From: Gemmataceae bacterium
GTDB taxonomy: Bacteria > Planctomycetota > Planctomycetia > Gemmatales > Gemmataceae
Direction of reading: 5' to 3'
NCBI GenBank assembly: GCA_026418875.1
Contig: JAOAAM010000388.1
Span: 1-6,980 of the forward strand
Length of the DNA stretch: 6,980 nucleotides
Translations under genes and position numbers: made by a program
Notes under the pieces: generated by a model
The model's input: the letters and a program-made list of their open reading frames with translations, nothing else
What the model was told of the DNA's origin: nothing
Databases searched by the model: none
Part shown: piece after piece, positions 1 to 6,023 of the stretch
Numbering within the stretch: position 1 is the stretch's first letter
Layout of the letters: every line of letters starts with the position of its first letter

Positions 1-555
1 TATGGCTTGGGGCACCTGATCGTGGCCCGGGCCTTGGTCGCCCTGATTTTTGCCATCGCGAGCTGTTGGCGGAGTAAGGACGGACCCGACGGTGTGCTAG
101 GGATCTGTTGCGGCATGGCGCTTGAGTGTTTCGGGTTCGCCGTGCTTCTTTGGGGCTTGTCCCACGGGCTGGCACCGTTGATGCAGCGATTGGGCATCGC
201 CTTGAGTCAGTCGCCAGCCGTTGATCCCGTCATGGCGCGGTTGGTGACGTTCATCGGTGCGGGGATTTACGAAGAGATCCTCTTCCGTTTACTCCTGTTC
301 TCCGGATTGACGCTGCTGTTGCGGTTAGCGTTGACGCCCCGTTTTCAAGCACTCGTGATTGCCGCAGTTGTGTCCGCGTTCCTGTTCGCCGCGGCTCATC
401 ACGTCGGCCCCTACGGCGAGCCGATGAATAGCTACGTCTTTCTGTTCCGTTTCCTGGCCGGGCTTTACTTCGCCGTGGTGTATCACTTCCGTGGTTTTGC
501 TGTGGCCGCCGGTGCTCACGCCTGTTACGACGTACTGGTGGGATTGGCACCGTAA
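1..555 (+). CDS. CPBP (CAAX/Abi-type) intramembrane metalloprotease, 5'-truncated
   Basis: This is an integral membrane protein of the CPBP glutamic/metallo-protease family, related to Rce1 CAAX proteases; the bacterial substrate is unknown. The reading frame is open to the left edge, and the only near start is a TTG at position 7 that begins inside a hydrophobic segment, so I treat the gene as starting outside the window. About 184 codons are visible. Numbering from the TTG, the family motifs appear in order: EExxxR (E89, E90, R94, in GIYEEILFR), FxxxH (F127 to H131, followed by HVGPYGEP) and HxxxD (H171 to D175, in HACYD). These are the putative catalytic and metal-binding residues and all are intact. 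Hydrophobic stretches occur near residues 9-20, 40-52, 96-108, 114-130 and 144-160. The TAA stop is followed by 97 bases before the OPT gene on the same strand, so co-transcription is possible. The family call is firm; the biological role is not known. Confidence 0.87.
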   Translation, partial: YGLGHLIVARALVALIFAIASCWRSKDGPDGVLGICCGMALECFGFAVLLWGLSHGLAPLMQRLGIALSQSPAVDPVMARLVTFIGAGIYEEILFRLLLFSGLTLLLRLALTPRFQALVIAAVVSAFLFAAAHHVGPYGEPMNSYVFLFRFLAGLYFAVVYHFRGFAVAAGAHACYDVLVGLAP

Positions 556-639
556 AGCGGACGTTTCTTCCTGAATCTCATACATTTGCAAACACGATCA
601 TGGCTCATCGCCGGTGGCGCGATTGCTGCCGAACGCAGC

Positions 640-645
640 GAGGGG
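640..645 (+). promoter_or_regulatory. Shine-Dalgarno sequence fixing the OPT start
   Basis: GAGGGG lies 7 bases before the ATG at 653. It supports this ATG over the in-frame GTG at 614, which has no comparable purine-rich site and would add 13 residues (MARLLPNAARGSE) that do not look like part of the family. Confidence 0.6.
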
Positions 646-652
646 ATCCGAA

Positions 653-3031
653 ATGGCCGTCGCCGAAAAACCTGCCAACACCTCGACCGAATTTCGCCCG
701 TATGTTCCTCACACCGAAAGCCCCCGAGAGTTCACCTTGCCGGCCGTGGTGACGGGGACAGTGCTGGGGCTGATTTTCTCGGCGTCGTCGCTGTATCTGG
801 TGTTGAAGGTTGGCATGACCGTCTCGGCGTCGATCCCGGTGGCGGTGTTGGCCATCTCCCTGTTCCGCGTGGTGCGAAAGTCGACGATCCTGGAGAACAA
901 CATCGTGCAGACTGCCGGTTCGGCCGGCGAGTCGATCGCCTTCGGCGTGGGCGTGACCATGCCGGCCCTGTTGATGCTTGGCTTTGACATGAGCTTACCG
1001 CGGGTGATGGCGGTATCGGTGTTGGGCGGGTTGCTCGGCATCTTGGCGATGATCCCGCTGCGGCGGGCGTTCATCGTCAAAATGCACGGCCGGCCGGGCG
1101 AACCCGGGACGCTGCTCTATCCCGAAGGCGTCGCCACCGCTCAGGTGCTCATTTCCGGCGACAAAGGCGGGACGACGGGCAAGACAGTGTTCATCGGTTT
1201 TGGCATCGCCTTCGTGCACAAATTCGCCACCTTGGGCCTCGGATTGATCAAGGAAACGGTCTCCGTTCCCGTCGCCGCGATCAACCGTGCGGCGGTGTTC
1301 TCGGCGGACATGGCCTCGGAACTGTTGGGCGTGGGGTACATCATCGGCTCACGGACCGCGGGGATCATGATGGCTGGTGCCGTCCTCGGTTATCTCGTCA
1401 TCATCCCGATCATTTTCTTCGTCGGGCAGTACACCCCGACCGTGATTCCCCCAGCCTCGAAATCCATCATGTCGTGGGTTGATGATCCCGACTTGATCCC
1501 GCTTCTGCGCACCAACTACCTGCTGTATATCGGTGCCGGGTGCGTGGCGACGGCGGGAATCATGAGCATGTTGCGGACGCTTCCCATGGTGCTGCGGACG
1601 ATCAAGGCCGGCTTCTCCGCCGTCGGCGATGGTGATGGTTCGGCCGCCGTGAAGCGCACCGACCGCGACATGCCCATGTCGGTCGTGCTTTTCGGAAGTT
1701 TGGGGCTGATCGTCCTGCTGGCGTTGTTCCTGGGAACCGAGGTCGCCTGGCTCAGTGCCGTGGCCGGAGCGCTGCTGGTGGTGGTTTTCGGCTTCCTCTT
1801 CGTCACGGTGTCGGCCCGATTAACCGGCGAGATCGGTTCCTCGTCCAATCCCATCTCGGGTATGACCGTCGCGACCTTGATGGTCACCTGCCTGATCTTC
1901 CTGGCACTGGGCTGGCAGACTCCTGAAGATCGGTTGCTCGCGCTCTCCGTGGCCGCGGTCGTGTGCATCGCCTCGTCCAACGGCGGGACAACGGCACAGT
2001 CGCTGAAGACAGGCTTCCTCGTCGGCGGCACGCCAAGGGCCATGCAGTACGCGATCCTGATCGGGGCTTTAATCTCGGCCCTGGTCATTGGCGGAACCCT
2101 GATCGCCTTCAATGCCGCCGGAACCGTCTACACCAGCGATCCACAGTATTTGCCCAAGGATGCGTCGAACCAGGTCGTCGTCCTCTCGCCGGGGGAGCGT
2201 GCCCGACTGAGCGAGCGTGAGACCTATCAGGGCAAAAAGTATCTCATTTGGGATACCCGCCGCGACGCATTCACCCGGGATAACTTTCCGGCCCGAAAAG
2301 AGCTGCTCAAGGTTCCCGACGGAACGGCACCCGAGGGGCGGTTCCTCGTGGATCCCGATTCCGGCCAGGTCGCCTTCTTGAAAGACCCGACTGTCGGCGG
2401 CGTCGTCAAAACCCACGAAGGGCGGGAATTAACACGTTTCCCCGCGCCGAAGACCAAAGTGATGCACATCATCATCGAGGGCGTGCTGACGCAGAAACTC
2501 AATTGGAGCTTGGTGTTGATCGGGGCGATGATTGCCTTCACGCTGGAGTTGTGCGGCGTCTCAGCGTTGGCGTTCGCCGTCGGCGTTTACGTCCCCATTC
2601 AGTTCTCTGTGCCGATCTTCTTGGGAGGCCTTGTCCGTTGGTACGTCGATCGGCATCTGTTGCGGCAGGCACAGACCGAAGCCGGGGACGTGGCCAACGA
2701 CCCCGAAGCTCGCGCTCGAGCCGAGATCGAAGCGATTCGCAAGAGTGAGACCAGCCCGGGAGTGCTGCTTGCCTCGGGGTATATCGCTGGCGGCTCGCTG
2801 GCGGGGGTCGCCGTGGCCTTCCTTGAATTCTCGCAGGAGTTCAAGCGCAGCTTGTTGCGAGTCGGCGAATCGCTCGCGGAATGGGGGAACCGAACGATTT
2901 TCAGCGTGCCCTTCGACTTCACGCAAGCCGATGCCCTGGCGATCGGAGTGTTCGCCGTGCTGATCGCGTTCTTGGTGGCGGTGGGCATGGGCAAGATCAT
3001 TCCGCCGCCGGAAGAGCAGAATGGCACCTGA
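653..3031 (+). CDS. OPT-family oligopeptide (or metal-chelate) transporter with a large soluble insert
   Basis: This is a secondary transporter of the oligopeptide transporter (OPT) superfamily, 792 residues from the ATG at 653. Family members import peptides or metal-chelator complexes, probably with protons; the substrate here cannot be read from sequence. Typical bacterial OPT blocks occur in order: NNIVQTAGSAGES (residues 82-94), LLYPEGVATAQV (154-165), the SRTAGIMMAGAVLGY helix (233-247), TGEIGSSSNPISGMT (391-405), SSNGGTTAQSLKTGFLVGGTPR (441-462) and the C-terminal FAVGVYVPIQFSVPIFLGGLVRW block (641-663). There are many hydrophobic helices. A hydrophilic segment of about 115 residues (roughly 490-604) lies between two membrane segments; it includes KKYLIWDTRRDAF and a GRFLVDPDSGQVAFLKDP stretch. 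A second charged loop (about 670-700) contains the helical run PEARARAEIEAIRKSE. Most of the soluble insert is extra relative to compact bacterial OPTs, as far as I recall them. The gene converges with the small membrane-protein gene, with 58 bases between the two stops. Confidence 0.93.
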   Translation: MAVAEKPANTSTEFRPYVPHTESPREFTLPAVVTGTVLGLIFSASSLYLVLKVGMTVSASIPVAVLAISLFRVVRKSTILENNIVQTAGSAGESIAFGVGVTMPALLMLGFDMSLPRVMAVSVLGGLLGILAMIPLRRAFIVKMHGRPGEPGTLLYPEGVATAQVLISGDKGGTTGKTVFIGFGIAFVHKFATLGLGLIKETVSVPVAAINRAAVFSADMASELLGVGYIIGSRTAGIMMAGAVLGYLVIIPIIFFVGQYTPTVIPPASKSIMSWVDDPDLIPLLRTNYLLYIGAGCVATAGIMSMLRTLPMVLRTIKAGFSAVGDGDGSAAVKRTDRDMPMSVVLFGSLGLIVLLALFLGTEVAWLSAVAGALLVVVFGFLFVTVSARLTGEIGSSSNPISGMTVATLMVTCLIFLALGWQTPEDRLLALSVAAVVCIASSNGGTTAQSLKTGFLVGGTPRAMQYAILIGALISALVIGGTLIAFNAAGTVYTSDPQYLPKDASNQVVVLSPGERARLSERETYQGKKYLIWDTRRDAFTRDNFPARKELLKVPDGTAPEGRFLVDPDSGQVAFLKDPTVGGVVKTHEGRELTRFPAPKTKVMHIIIEGVLTQKLNWSLVLIGAMIAFTLELCGVSALAFAVGVYVPIQFSVPIFLGGLVRWYVDRHLLRQAQTEAGDVANDPEARARAEIEAIRKSETSPGVLLASGYIAGGSLAGVAVAFLEFSQEFKRSLLRVGESLAEWGNRTIFSVPFDFTQADALAIGVFAVLIAFLVAVGMGKIIPPPEEQNGT

Positions 3032-3041
3032 CCGTGGCGCA

Positions 3042-3055
3042 CCCACGACCGTGGG
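3042..3055. terminator. Short GC-rich hairpin between convergent genes (weak terminator candidate)
   Basis: CCCAC (3042-3046) and GTGGG (3051-3055) form a perfect 5-bp stem around GACC. It sits in the 58-base space between the convergent stops at 3031 and 3090, where a bidirectional terminator would be expected. The stem is short and has no T-tract on either side, so it could be a chance GC-rich palindrome. Confidence 0.25.
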
Positions 3056-3089
3056 CCAAAGCGACCGAGTTTTCAAGCGGGGTGGCGGC

Positions 3090-3263
3090 TCAAGTCTGCC
3101 CCTGAAGTGACCAACCGATGTAAAAGACGAACGCCCCGGCCGCCAGAATCGTCAGCATGACGCCCTCGGTGACAACCTGCGGGTAGAGGACATTCCCGGC
3201 AATTCCCGACGGGACGATACACAACCCGAGGAGCTGAAGGAACCGACCGAGCCGCTGACGCAT
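3090..3263 (-). CDS. Small two-helix membrane protein, 57 residues, function unknown
   Basis: On the minus strand, the ATG at 3263-3261 opens a 57-residue frame (MRQRLGRFLQLLG...) ending with TGA at 3092-3090. It has a basic N-terminus (R2, R4, R7), a first hydrophobic segment at about residues 8-24 (FLQLLGLCIVPSGIAGN), a short polar link with YPQVVTEG, and a second hydrophobic segment at about 35-52 (VMLTILAAGAFVFYIGW). This is a regular two-helix layout that a random shadow frame would not be expected to give. The frame stays open further upstream for 73 codons to an ATG at 3482, but that part is low-complexity and charged and looks non-coding, so I chose the internal ATG. An AGGAAGG lies 15 bases upstream, longer than the ideal spacing. 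I recall similar short proteins (MRxRLGRFLQxLG...GxFYxGW) in planctomycete genomes, but no function is known to me. Confidence 0.62.
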   Translation of the reverse strand: MRQRLGRFLQLLGLCIVPSGIAGNVLYPQVVTEGVMLTILAAGAFVFYIGWSLQGQT

Positions 3264-3382
3264 GGGATCAGAAACCCGCCTTCCTGAAACTGAGAGACGG
3301 ACGAGGGGGTGCTTCTCAGGATTGAAGCGCTCCTCGACCTCTCGACCCTCCACTCCCGGGCGATTCCCTGGTGCGCTCGTCT

Positions 3383-3398
3383 CGGCACTGAAATTGCA
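3383..3398 (+). promoter_or_regulatory. Sigma-54 (RpoN)-like promoter element upstream of the cytochrome/oxidase cluster
   Basis: The sequence CGGCAC-TGAAA-TTGCA matches the -24/-12 consensus TGGCAC-N5-TTGCA at all but one specified position. The diagnostic GG (3384-3385) and GC (3396-3397) are exactly 12 bases apart. The predicted transcription start is near 3409, giving a leader of about 145 bases before the GTG at 3555. No enhancer-binding-protein site was identified, and single-element matches occur by chance, so this is only a candidate. Confidence 0.35.
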
Positions 3399-3421
3399 CA
3401 CCGAAGAGCAACCACCCTCTG

Positions 3422-3451
3422 GTAATATCCTGGGAATGACTTCCTTGACAA
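3422..3451 (-). promoter_or_regulatory. Candidate sigma-70-type promoter for the small membrane-protein gene
   Basis: Read on the minus strand, TTGTCA (complement of 3446-3451, 5/6 of the -35 consensus) is followed after 18 bases by TATTAC (complement of 3422-3427, 4/6 of the -10 consensus). Transcription would start near 3415 and run about 150 bases before the ATG at 3263. The match is moderate, with no independent support. Confidence 0.28.
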
Positions 3452-3472
3452 GCGGTGGACGAAATCTAGGAA
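3445..3472 (+). promoter_or_regulatory. Candidate sigma-70-type promoter for the cytochrome/oxidase cluster
   Basis: A perfect -35 hexamer TTGACA (3445-3450) is followed after 16 bases by TAGGAA (3467-3472), which matches the -10 consensus at only 3 of 6 positions. It is plausible as an activated promoter, but the weak -10 keeps confidence low. It is an alternative to the sigma-54-like element about 60 bases upstream. Confidence 0.25.
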
Positions 3473-3480
3473 AACACTTC

Positions 3481-3530
3481 ACCGGAAGCCACGAAGGGGC
3501 GGGGGACCGATTGCGCCCCGGCCTGCCGGT
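3481..3530 (+). repeat. Nested inverted repeats in the cytochrome leader (possible mRNA structure)
   Basis: An outer pair, ACCGG (3481-3485) with CCGGT (3526-3530), encloses an inner 6-bp stem, GGGGCG (3496-3501) with CGCCCC (3514-3519), around a 12-base loop. The folded block would end 11 bases before the ribosome binding site at 3542. It could modulate translation or be a chance product of high GC; no known riboswitch was recognised. Confidence 0.3.
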
Positions 3531-3554
3531 CGTGAATGTGCGGAGATTCTTCCC

Positions 3555-4853
3555 GTGACGCGATCAGGTCGATCACCTGCGACGGCTGCCTCGGGGGCCT
3601 TCGTGCTGGCTCTTGCCTTGCAGGCCCTGTTCATCGCCGGCTGCGATGAGACGTACGACCCCGAGTTGCTGTACCCAATCCGACGAGACTGGATCGTCAA
3701 CGCGGAATCACTGGAGGGCACTCCCGGACGCATTAATCCCCCCGGAATCTTGCCGCTCCAGATCTTAGACGGCCGGAAAGAGCTTCTCGGGATCAGCAGC
3801 GACTTTCTCAAAGCCCGGGACGAGGGCAAAATTGTCGATCCTCGTCCCGTGGTCGATGTTGGGGCGACCGGCGTCGAACTGATGCGGTCATTGCGGGATC
3901 TGGCAGGTCGCCCCCGCTATCCGAAGATCGACGTCGACGATGAGTCGTTGAACGAGCGTCTGGCCACCGAGTTGAAGTTGGACCGCAAAACGCTGGAGCG
4001 CGGCAGCGTGGTGTACCGGCGGAATTGCCTCCACTGTCACGGACTGAGTGGCGATGGGAAAGGCCCGACGGGGCTATGGGTGAACCCGCATCCGCGGGAC
4101 TTCCGCTCCGGGATCTTCAAATACGTTTCCTCGAGTCAGGACGAGGGGAAGCGGAAGCCCCTCCGCGATGATCTCCGCCGCGTCCTCATCAATGGCATCG
4201 AGGGAACGGCGATGCCGTCGTTTTCGCTGCTGAGCGATGAAGACATGGATGCGGTCATCAGCTACGTCATCCACTTGAGCATCCGCGGTGAAGCGGAGAT
4301 GGAGACGTTGAAAGAACTCATCCTCGAGCGGAGCCAAGCATCGACGGAAGAGGGTGAGGCCGAACCGATCGTCGAACGGGTTCGGGGCAAGGGTCGCACG
4401 GCAGCCGAACGCTGGCTGGAAGCGCAGACCTCGCAATTGACCCCGCCGAGCCAGCCGGACTACGAAGGCGACGAGGCGAAGATGCTGGAAGCGGCGGCCC
4501 GGGGTTATAAATTTTTCACGCGGGCCGATCAATGCGCTCAGTGCCACACCAACTTCGGGCGCGACGCCGATCTTCGGTATGACATGTGGGGCACGATGGT
4601 TCGACCGCGAAACCTGACAGCAAACATCTACGGCGGCGGACGACGGCCCATCGACTTCTACTGGCGCATTCATTTGGGGATTCGTGGCTCGGGAATGCCG
4701 AGTTTCGCTCCGGTGAATGAGAAAGACCCGTCCGTGAAAGATGCGGAAACCCGCGAAAGGACGATGTGGGACGTGGTCGCTTTCATCCGCCTGCTGCCCT
4801 ACCCGGAGTACCGAGCCAAGCTAAGCAAGGCCCACGGGATCTACTTGGACTGA
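3555..4853 (+). CDS. Diheme cytochrome c lipoprotein, likely electron donor to the oxidase
   Basis: This is a 432-residue exported c-type cytochrome that should carry electrons on the outer face of the membrane. The GTG at 3555 is the only usable start downstream of an in-frame stop at 3423, and GGAGA (3542-3546) lies 8 bases upstream. The N-terminus has Arg residues, a hydrophobic run (about 13-28) and the lipobox IAGC with Cys30 as the lipidated residue, so the mature protein is predicted to be membrane-anchored. Heme site 1 is CLHCH (C158, C161, H162), with Met220 in GTAMPSF as probable sixth ligand. Heme site 2 is CAQCH (C327, C330, H331), with Met381 in GSGMPSF. The two domains share the MPSF motif and a C-terminal helix, and are joined by a charged linker (about 245-300). 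The first 120 or so mature residues (WIVNAESLEGTPGRINPPG) match no domain I recognise. The stop lies 64 bases before coxB, implying an operon. Confidence 0.9.
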   Translation: MTRSGRSPATAASGAFVLALALQALFIAGCDETYDPELLYPIRRDWIVNAESLEGTPGRINPPGILPLQILDGRKELLGISSDFLKARDEGKIVDPRPVVDVGATGVELMRSLRDLAGRPRYPKIDVDDESLNERLATELKLDRKTLERGSVVYRRNCLHCHGLSGDGKGPTGLWVNPHPRDFRSGIFKYVSSSQDEGKRKPLRDDLRRVLINGIEGTAMPSFSLLSDEDMDAVISYVIHLSIRGEAEMETLKELILERSQASTEEGEAEPIVERVRGKGRTAAERWLEAQTSQLTPPSQPDYEGDEAKMLEAAARGYKFFTRADQCAQCHTNFGRDADLRYDMWGTMVRPRNLTANIYGGGRRPIDFYWRIHLGIRGSGMPSFAPVNEKDPSVKDAETRERTMWDVVAFIRLLPYPEYRAKLSKAHGIYLD

Positions 4854-4863
4854 CACGAAGACG

Positions 4864-4897
4864 GGACGGAAGTTTCCATTCGACCTCAGTTCCGTTC
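4864..4897 (+). repeat. Imperfect inverted repeat between the cytochrome gene and coxB
   Basis: GGACGGAA (4864-4871) can pair with TTCCGTTC (4890-4897) with one G-U wobble, leaving an 18-base loop. No T-tract follows, so it does not look like a factor-independent terminator. It might be an mRNA stability or processing element in the operon, or chance. Confidence 0.22.
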
Positions 4898-4917
4898 ATC
4901 CTGATTTGGACCGATCT

Positions 4918-5949
4918 ATGACCTACGCGATCATTGGGCTGTTGACCGTCGCGACCCTGATTTACGGACTGTACGTGATCTTTCCCGAGGCGTTACGGCC
5001 GTCGGGTCAGGGGGCGAAACGTTGGGCGTACTTGTTCGGGATCACCCTGCTCCTCGAAATCCTGGCTTTCGCCGCGGCCCCGCTTTTCGGCTGGTGGATG
5101 CCCTTGGGGCGTTCGACTTACGCCTGGGATGTGGATCGTCTCTTCTACGTAATCCTGGCTGTCACGGGTGCGACGTTCATCGGCGTGGCCATCGTGTACA
5201 CCTATGTCCTGTTTAAGTACCCCGCTCACCAGGGGCGGCGGGCCTTGTACACGCATGGCAATCACAAGCTGGAGATGATCTGGACCGCGATTCCCGGCGT
5301 GCTGCTGTTCTTATTGGCGATCGGTCAGATTCCTGCGTGGCTGAAGGTCAAGATGCACGCCGTGGATGAGCCATCCGTGGCGCAGTCGCTGCAAGTGGAG
5401 GTGACCGGCCGGCAATGGGAGTGGCGCGTCCGGTATCCCGGCCCGGAGCATCTTGAGGTCTGGAAACGCGATCCGAAGTCCGCCCTGACCGACCTCCGCC
5501 GCAAGCTGACTCCACAACCCGACGACGTTCGCCTGGTCAATGAATTGCACGCCGTCAAGGGTGAACGACTGTTGATCCACCTGAAGACCTTGGATGTGAT
5601 CCATAGCTTGTTCCTGCCGCAGATGCGACTGAAGCAGGACGCGCTGCCGGGTAAGACGATCTTGGCCTGGTTCGAGCCGACCGAAGCGAATTGCCAGAGG
5701 GTTGGGGATGTCTGGCGCGATGGGGTTCGGAAGGACGCGAAGGGAAATTGGGTTTGGGACCCGAGCTACGTTTGGGAGATTGCCTGCACCGAGTTTTGCG
5801 GCTCACGCCATTCGCTGATGCGGGGCAAGCTTTTTGTTCATGAAACCCGTGAGGACTTCGAGGCGTGGCTAAAAGTTGCCGCAGCCAAGCAGCGGGTGAC
5901 GGTGCCGCCGACGGAGACGAAAGCGGCAGGAGCGAACGGCGTGGAATGA
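4918..5949 (+). CDS. coxB: Cytochrome c oxidase subunit II (CuA subunit), four predicted membrane segments
   Basis: This is subunit II of an aa3-type terminal oxidase; its periplasmic CuA domain takes electrons from cytochrome c and passes them to subunit I. From the ATG at 4918 it has 343 residues; an in-frame TTG at 4906 would add four, and neither start has a clear ribosome site. The family's two membrane helices are at about 76-99 and 120-141. Two further hydrophobic segments precede them (about 2-22 and 38-60), which the usual subunit II lacks. The CuA domain begins near QWEWRVRYPGPE (167-178). All copper ligands are present: H229 in VIHSLFLPQ, then C290, E292, C294, H298 and M301 in CTEFCGSRHSLM. 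A Trp-rich segment (WEWR) marks the electron-entry region. About 25-30 extra residues (about 256-284, including DGVRKDAKGNWVWDP) precede the CuA loop. No C-terminal cytochrome c domain (CXXCH) is fused. The gene is followed after 74 bases by coxA. Confidence 0.95.
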   Translation: MTYAIIGLLTVATLIYGLYVIFPEALRPSGQGAKRWAYLFGITLLLEILAFAAAPLFGWWMPLGRSTYAWDVDRLFYVILAVTGATFIGVAIVYTYVLFKYPAHQGRRALYTHGNHKLEMIWTAIPGVLLFLLAIGQIPAWLKVKMHAVDEPSVAQSLQVEVTGRQWEWRVRYPGPEHLEVWKRDPKSALTDLRRKLTPQPDDVRLVNELHAVKGERLLIHLKTLDVIHSLFLPQMRLKQDALPGKTILAWFEPTEANCQRVGDVWRDGVRKDAKGNWVWDPSYVWEIACTEFCGSRHSLMRGKLFVHETREDFEAWLKVAAAKQRVTVPPTETKAAGANGVE

Positions 5950-6011
5950 TCGCGAGCGACGGTGGGGATGAATTCAGGCCCGAGGAATGAACCACTAACC
6001 ATTCGCCGAAT

Positions 6012-6017
6012 GGGATG
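6012..6017 (+). promoter_or_regulatory. Weak ribosome binding site deciding the coxA start
   Basis: GGGATG includes a purine-rich GGGA placed 8 bases before the ATG at 6024. It contains an alternative in-frame ATG at 6015 (adding MFD) that itself has no purine-rich site at a suitable distance, which favours 6024. Both starts remain possible. Confidence 0.35.
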
Positions 6018-6023
6018 TTCGAT

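Larger units (their letters stand above)
3264..3554. other. Divergent intergenic regulatory region, no gene seen
   Basis: This 291-base spacer separates the minus-strand small membrane-protein gene from the plus-strand cytochrome gene. Open frames cross it on both strands (for example plus 3262-3558), but their translations are rich in Arg, Ser, Pro and Gly without domains, and I do not regard them as genes. It should contain the start signals for both transcription units; candidates are listed separately. Confidence 0.6.

Noticed and set aside
614..652. GTG start at 614 for the OPT gene
   Set aside because: It has no ribosome binding site, whereas the ATG at 653 has GAGGGG at 7 bases.
556..652. 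Possible promoter or terminator between the CPBP and OPT genes
   Set aside because: No convincing -35/-10 pair, hairpin or T-tract was seen in this 97-base gap.
1516..2112. 198-residue minus-strand open frame inside the OPT gene
   Set aside because: It is antisense to an unmistakable conserved transporter and rich in Thr, Ser, Pro and Arg, as expected of a shadow frame.
3264..3482. 73-codon N-terminal extension of the small membrane protein, to an ATG at 3482
   Set aside because: The extension is charged and irregular, while the membrane-protein pattern begins exactly at the internal ATG. It would also cover the divergent promoter candidates.
3262..3558. 98-residue plus-strand open frame in the spacer upstream of the cytochrome gene
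   Set aside because: Its composition is rich in Arg, Gly, Ser, Pro and Thr with no domain or hydrophobic pattern, and it covers the likely promoter region and the opposite-strand gene start. It is most likely a GC-driven chance frame.
4074..4673. 199-residue minus-strand open frame inside the cytochrome gene
   Set aside because: It lies antisense to both heme-domain coding segments and has no recognisable motif.
5946..5998. Chain of tiny overlapping frames after coxB (ATGA at 5946 giving 14 residues, then ATGA at 5987 giving MNH-stop)
   Set aside because: It could serve as a translational relay toward coxA, but there are no clear ribosome sites and such short frames arise by chance; no support beyond the overlaps.
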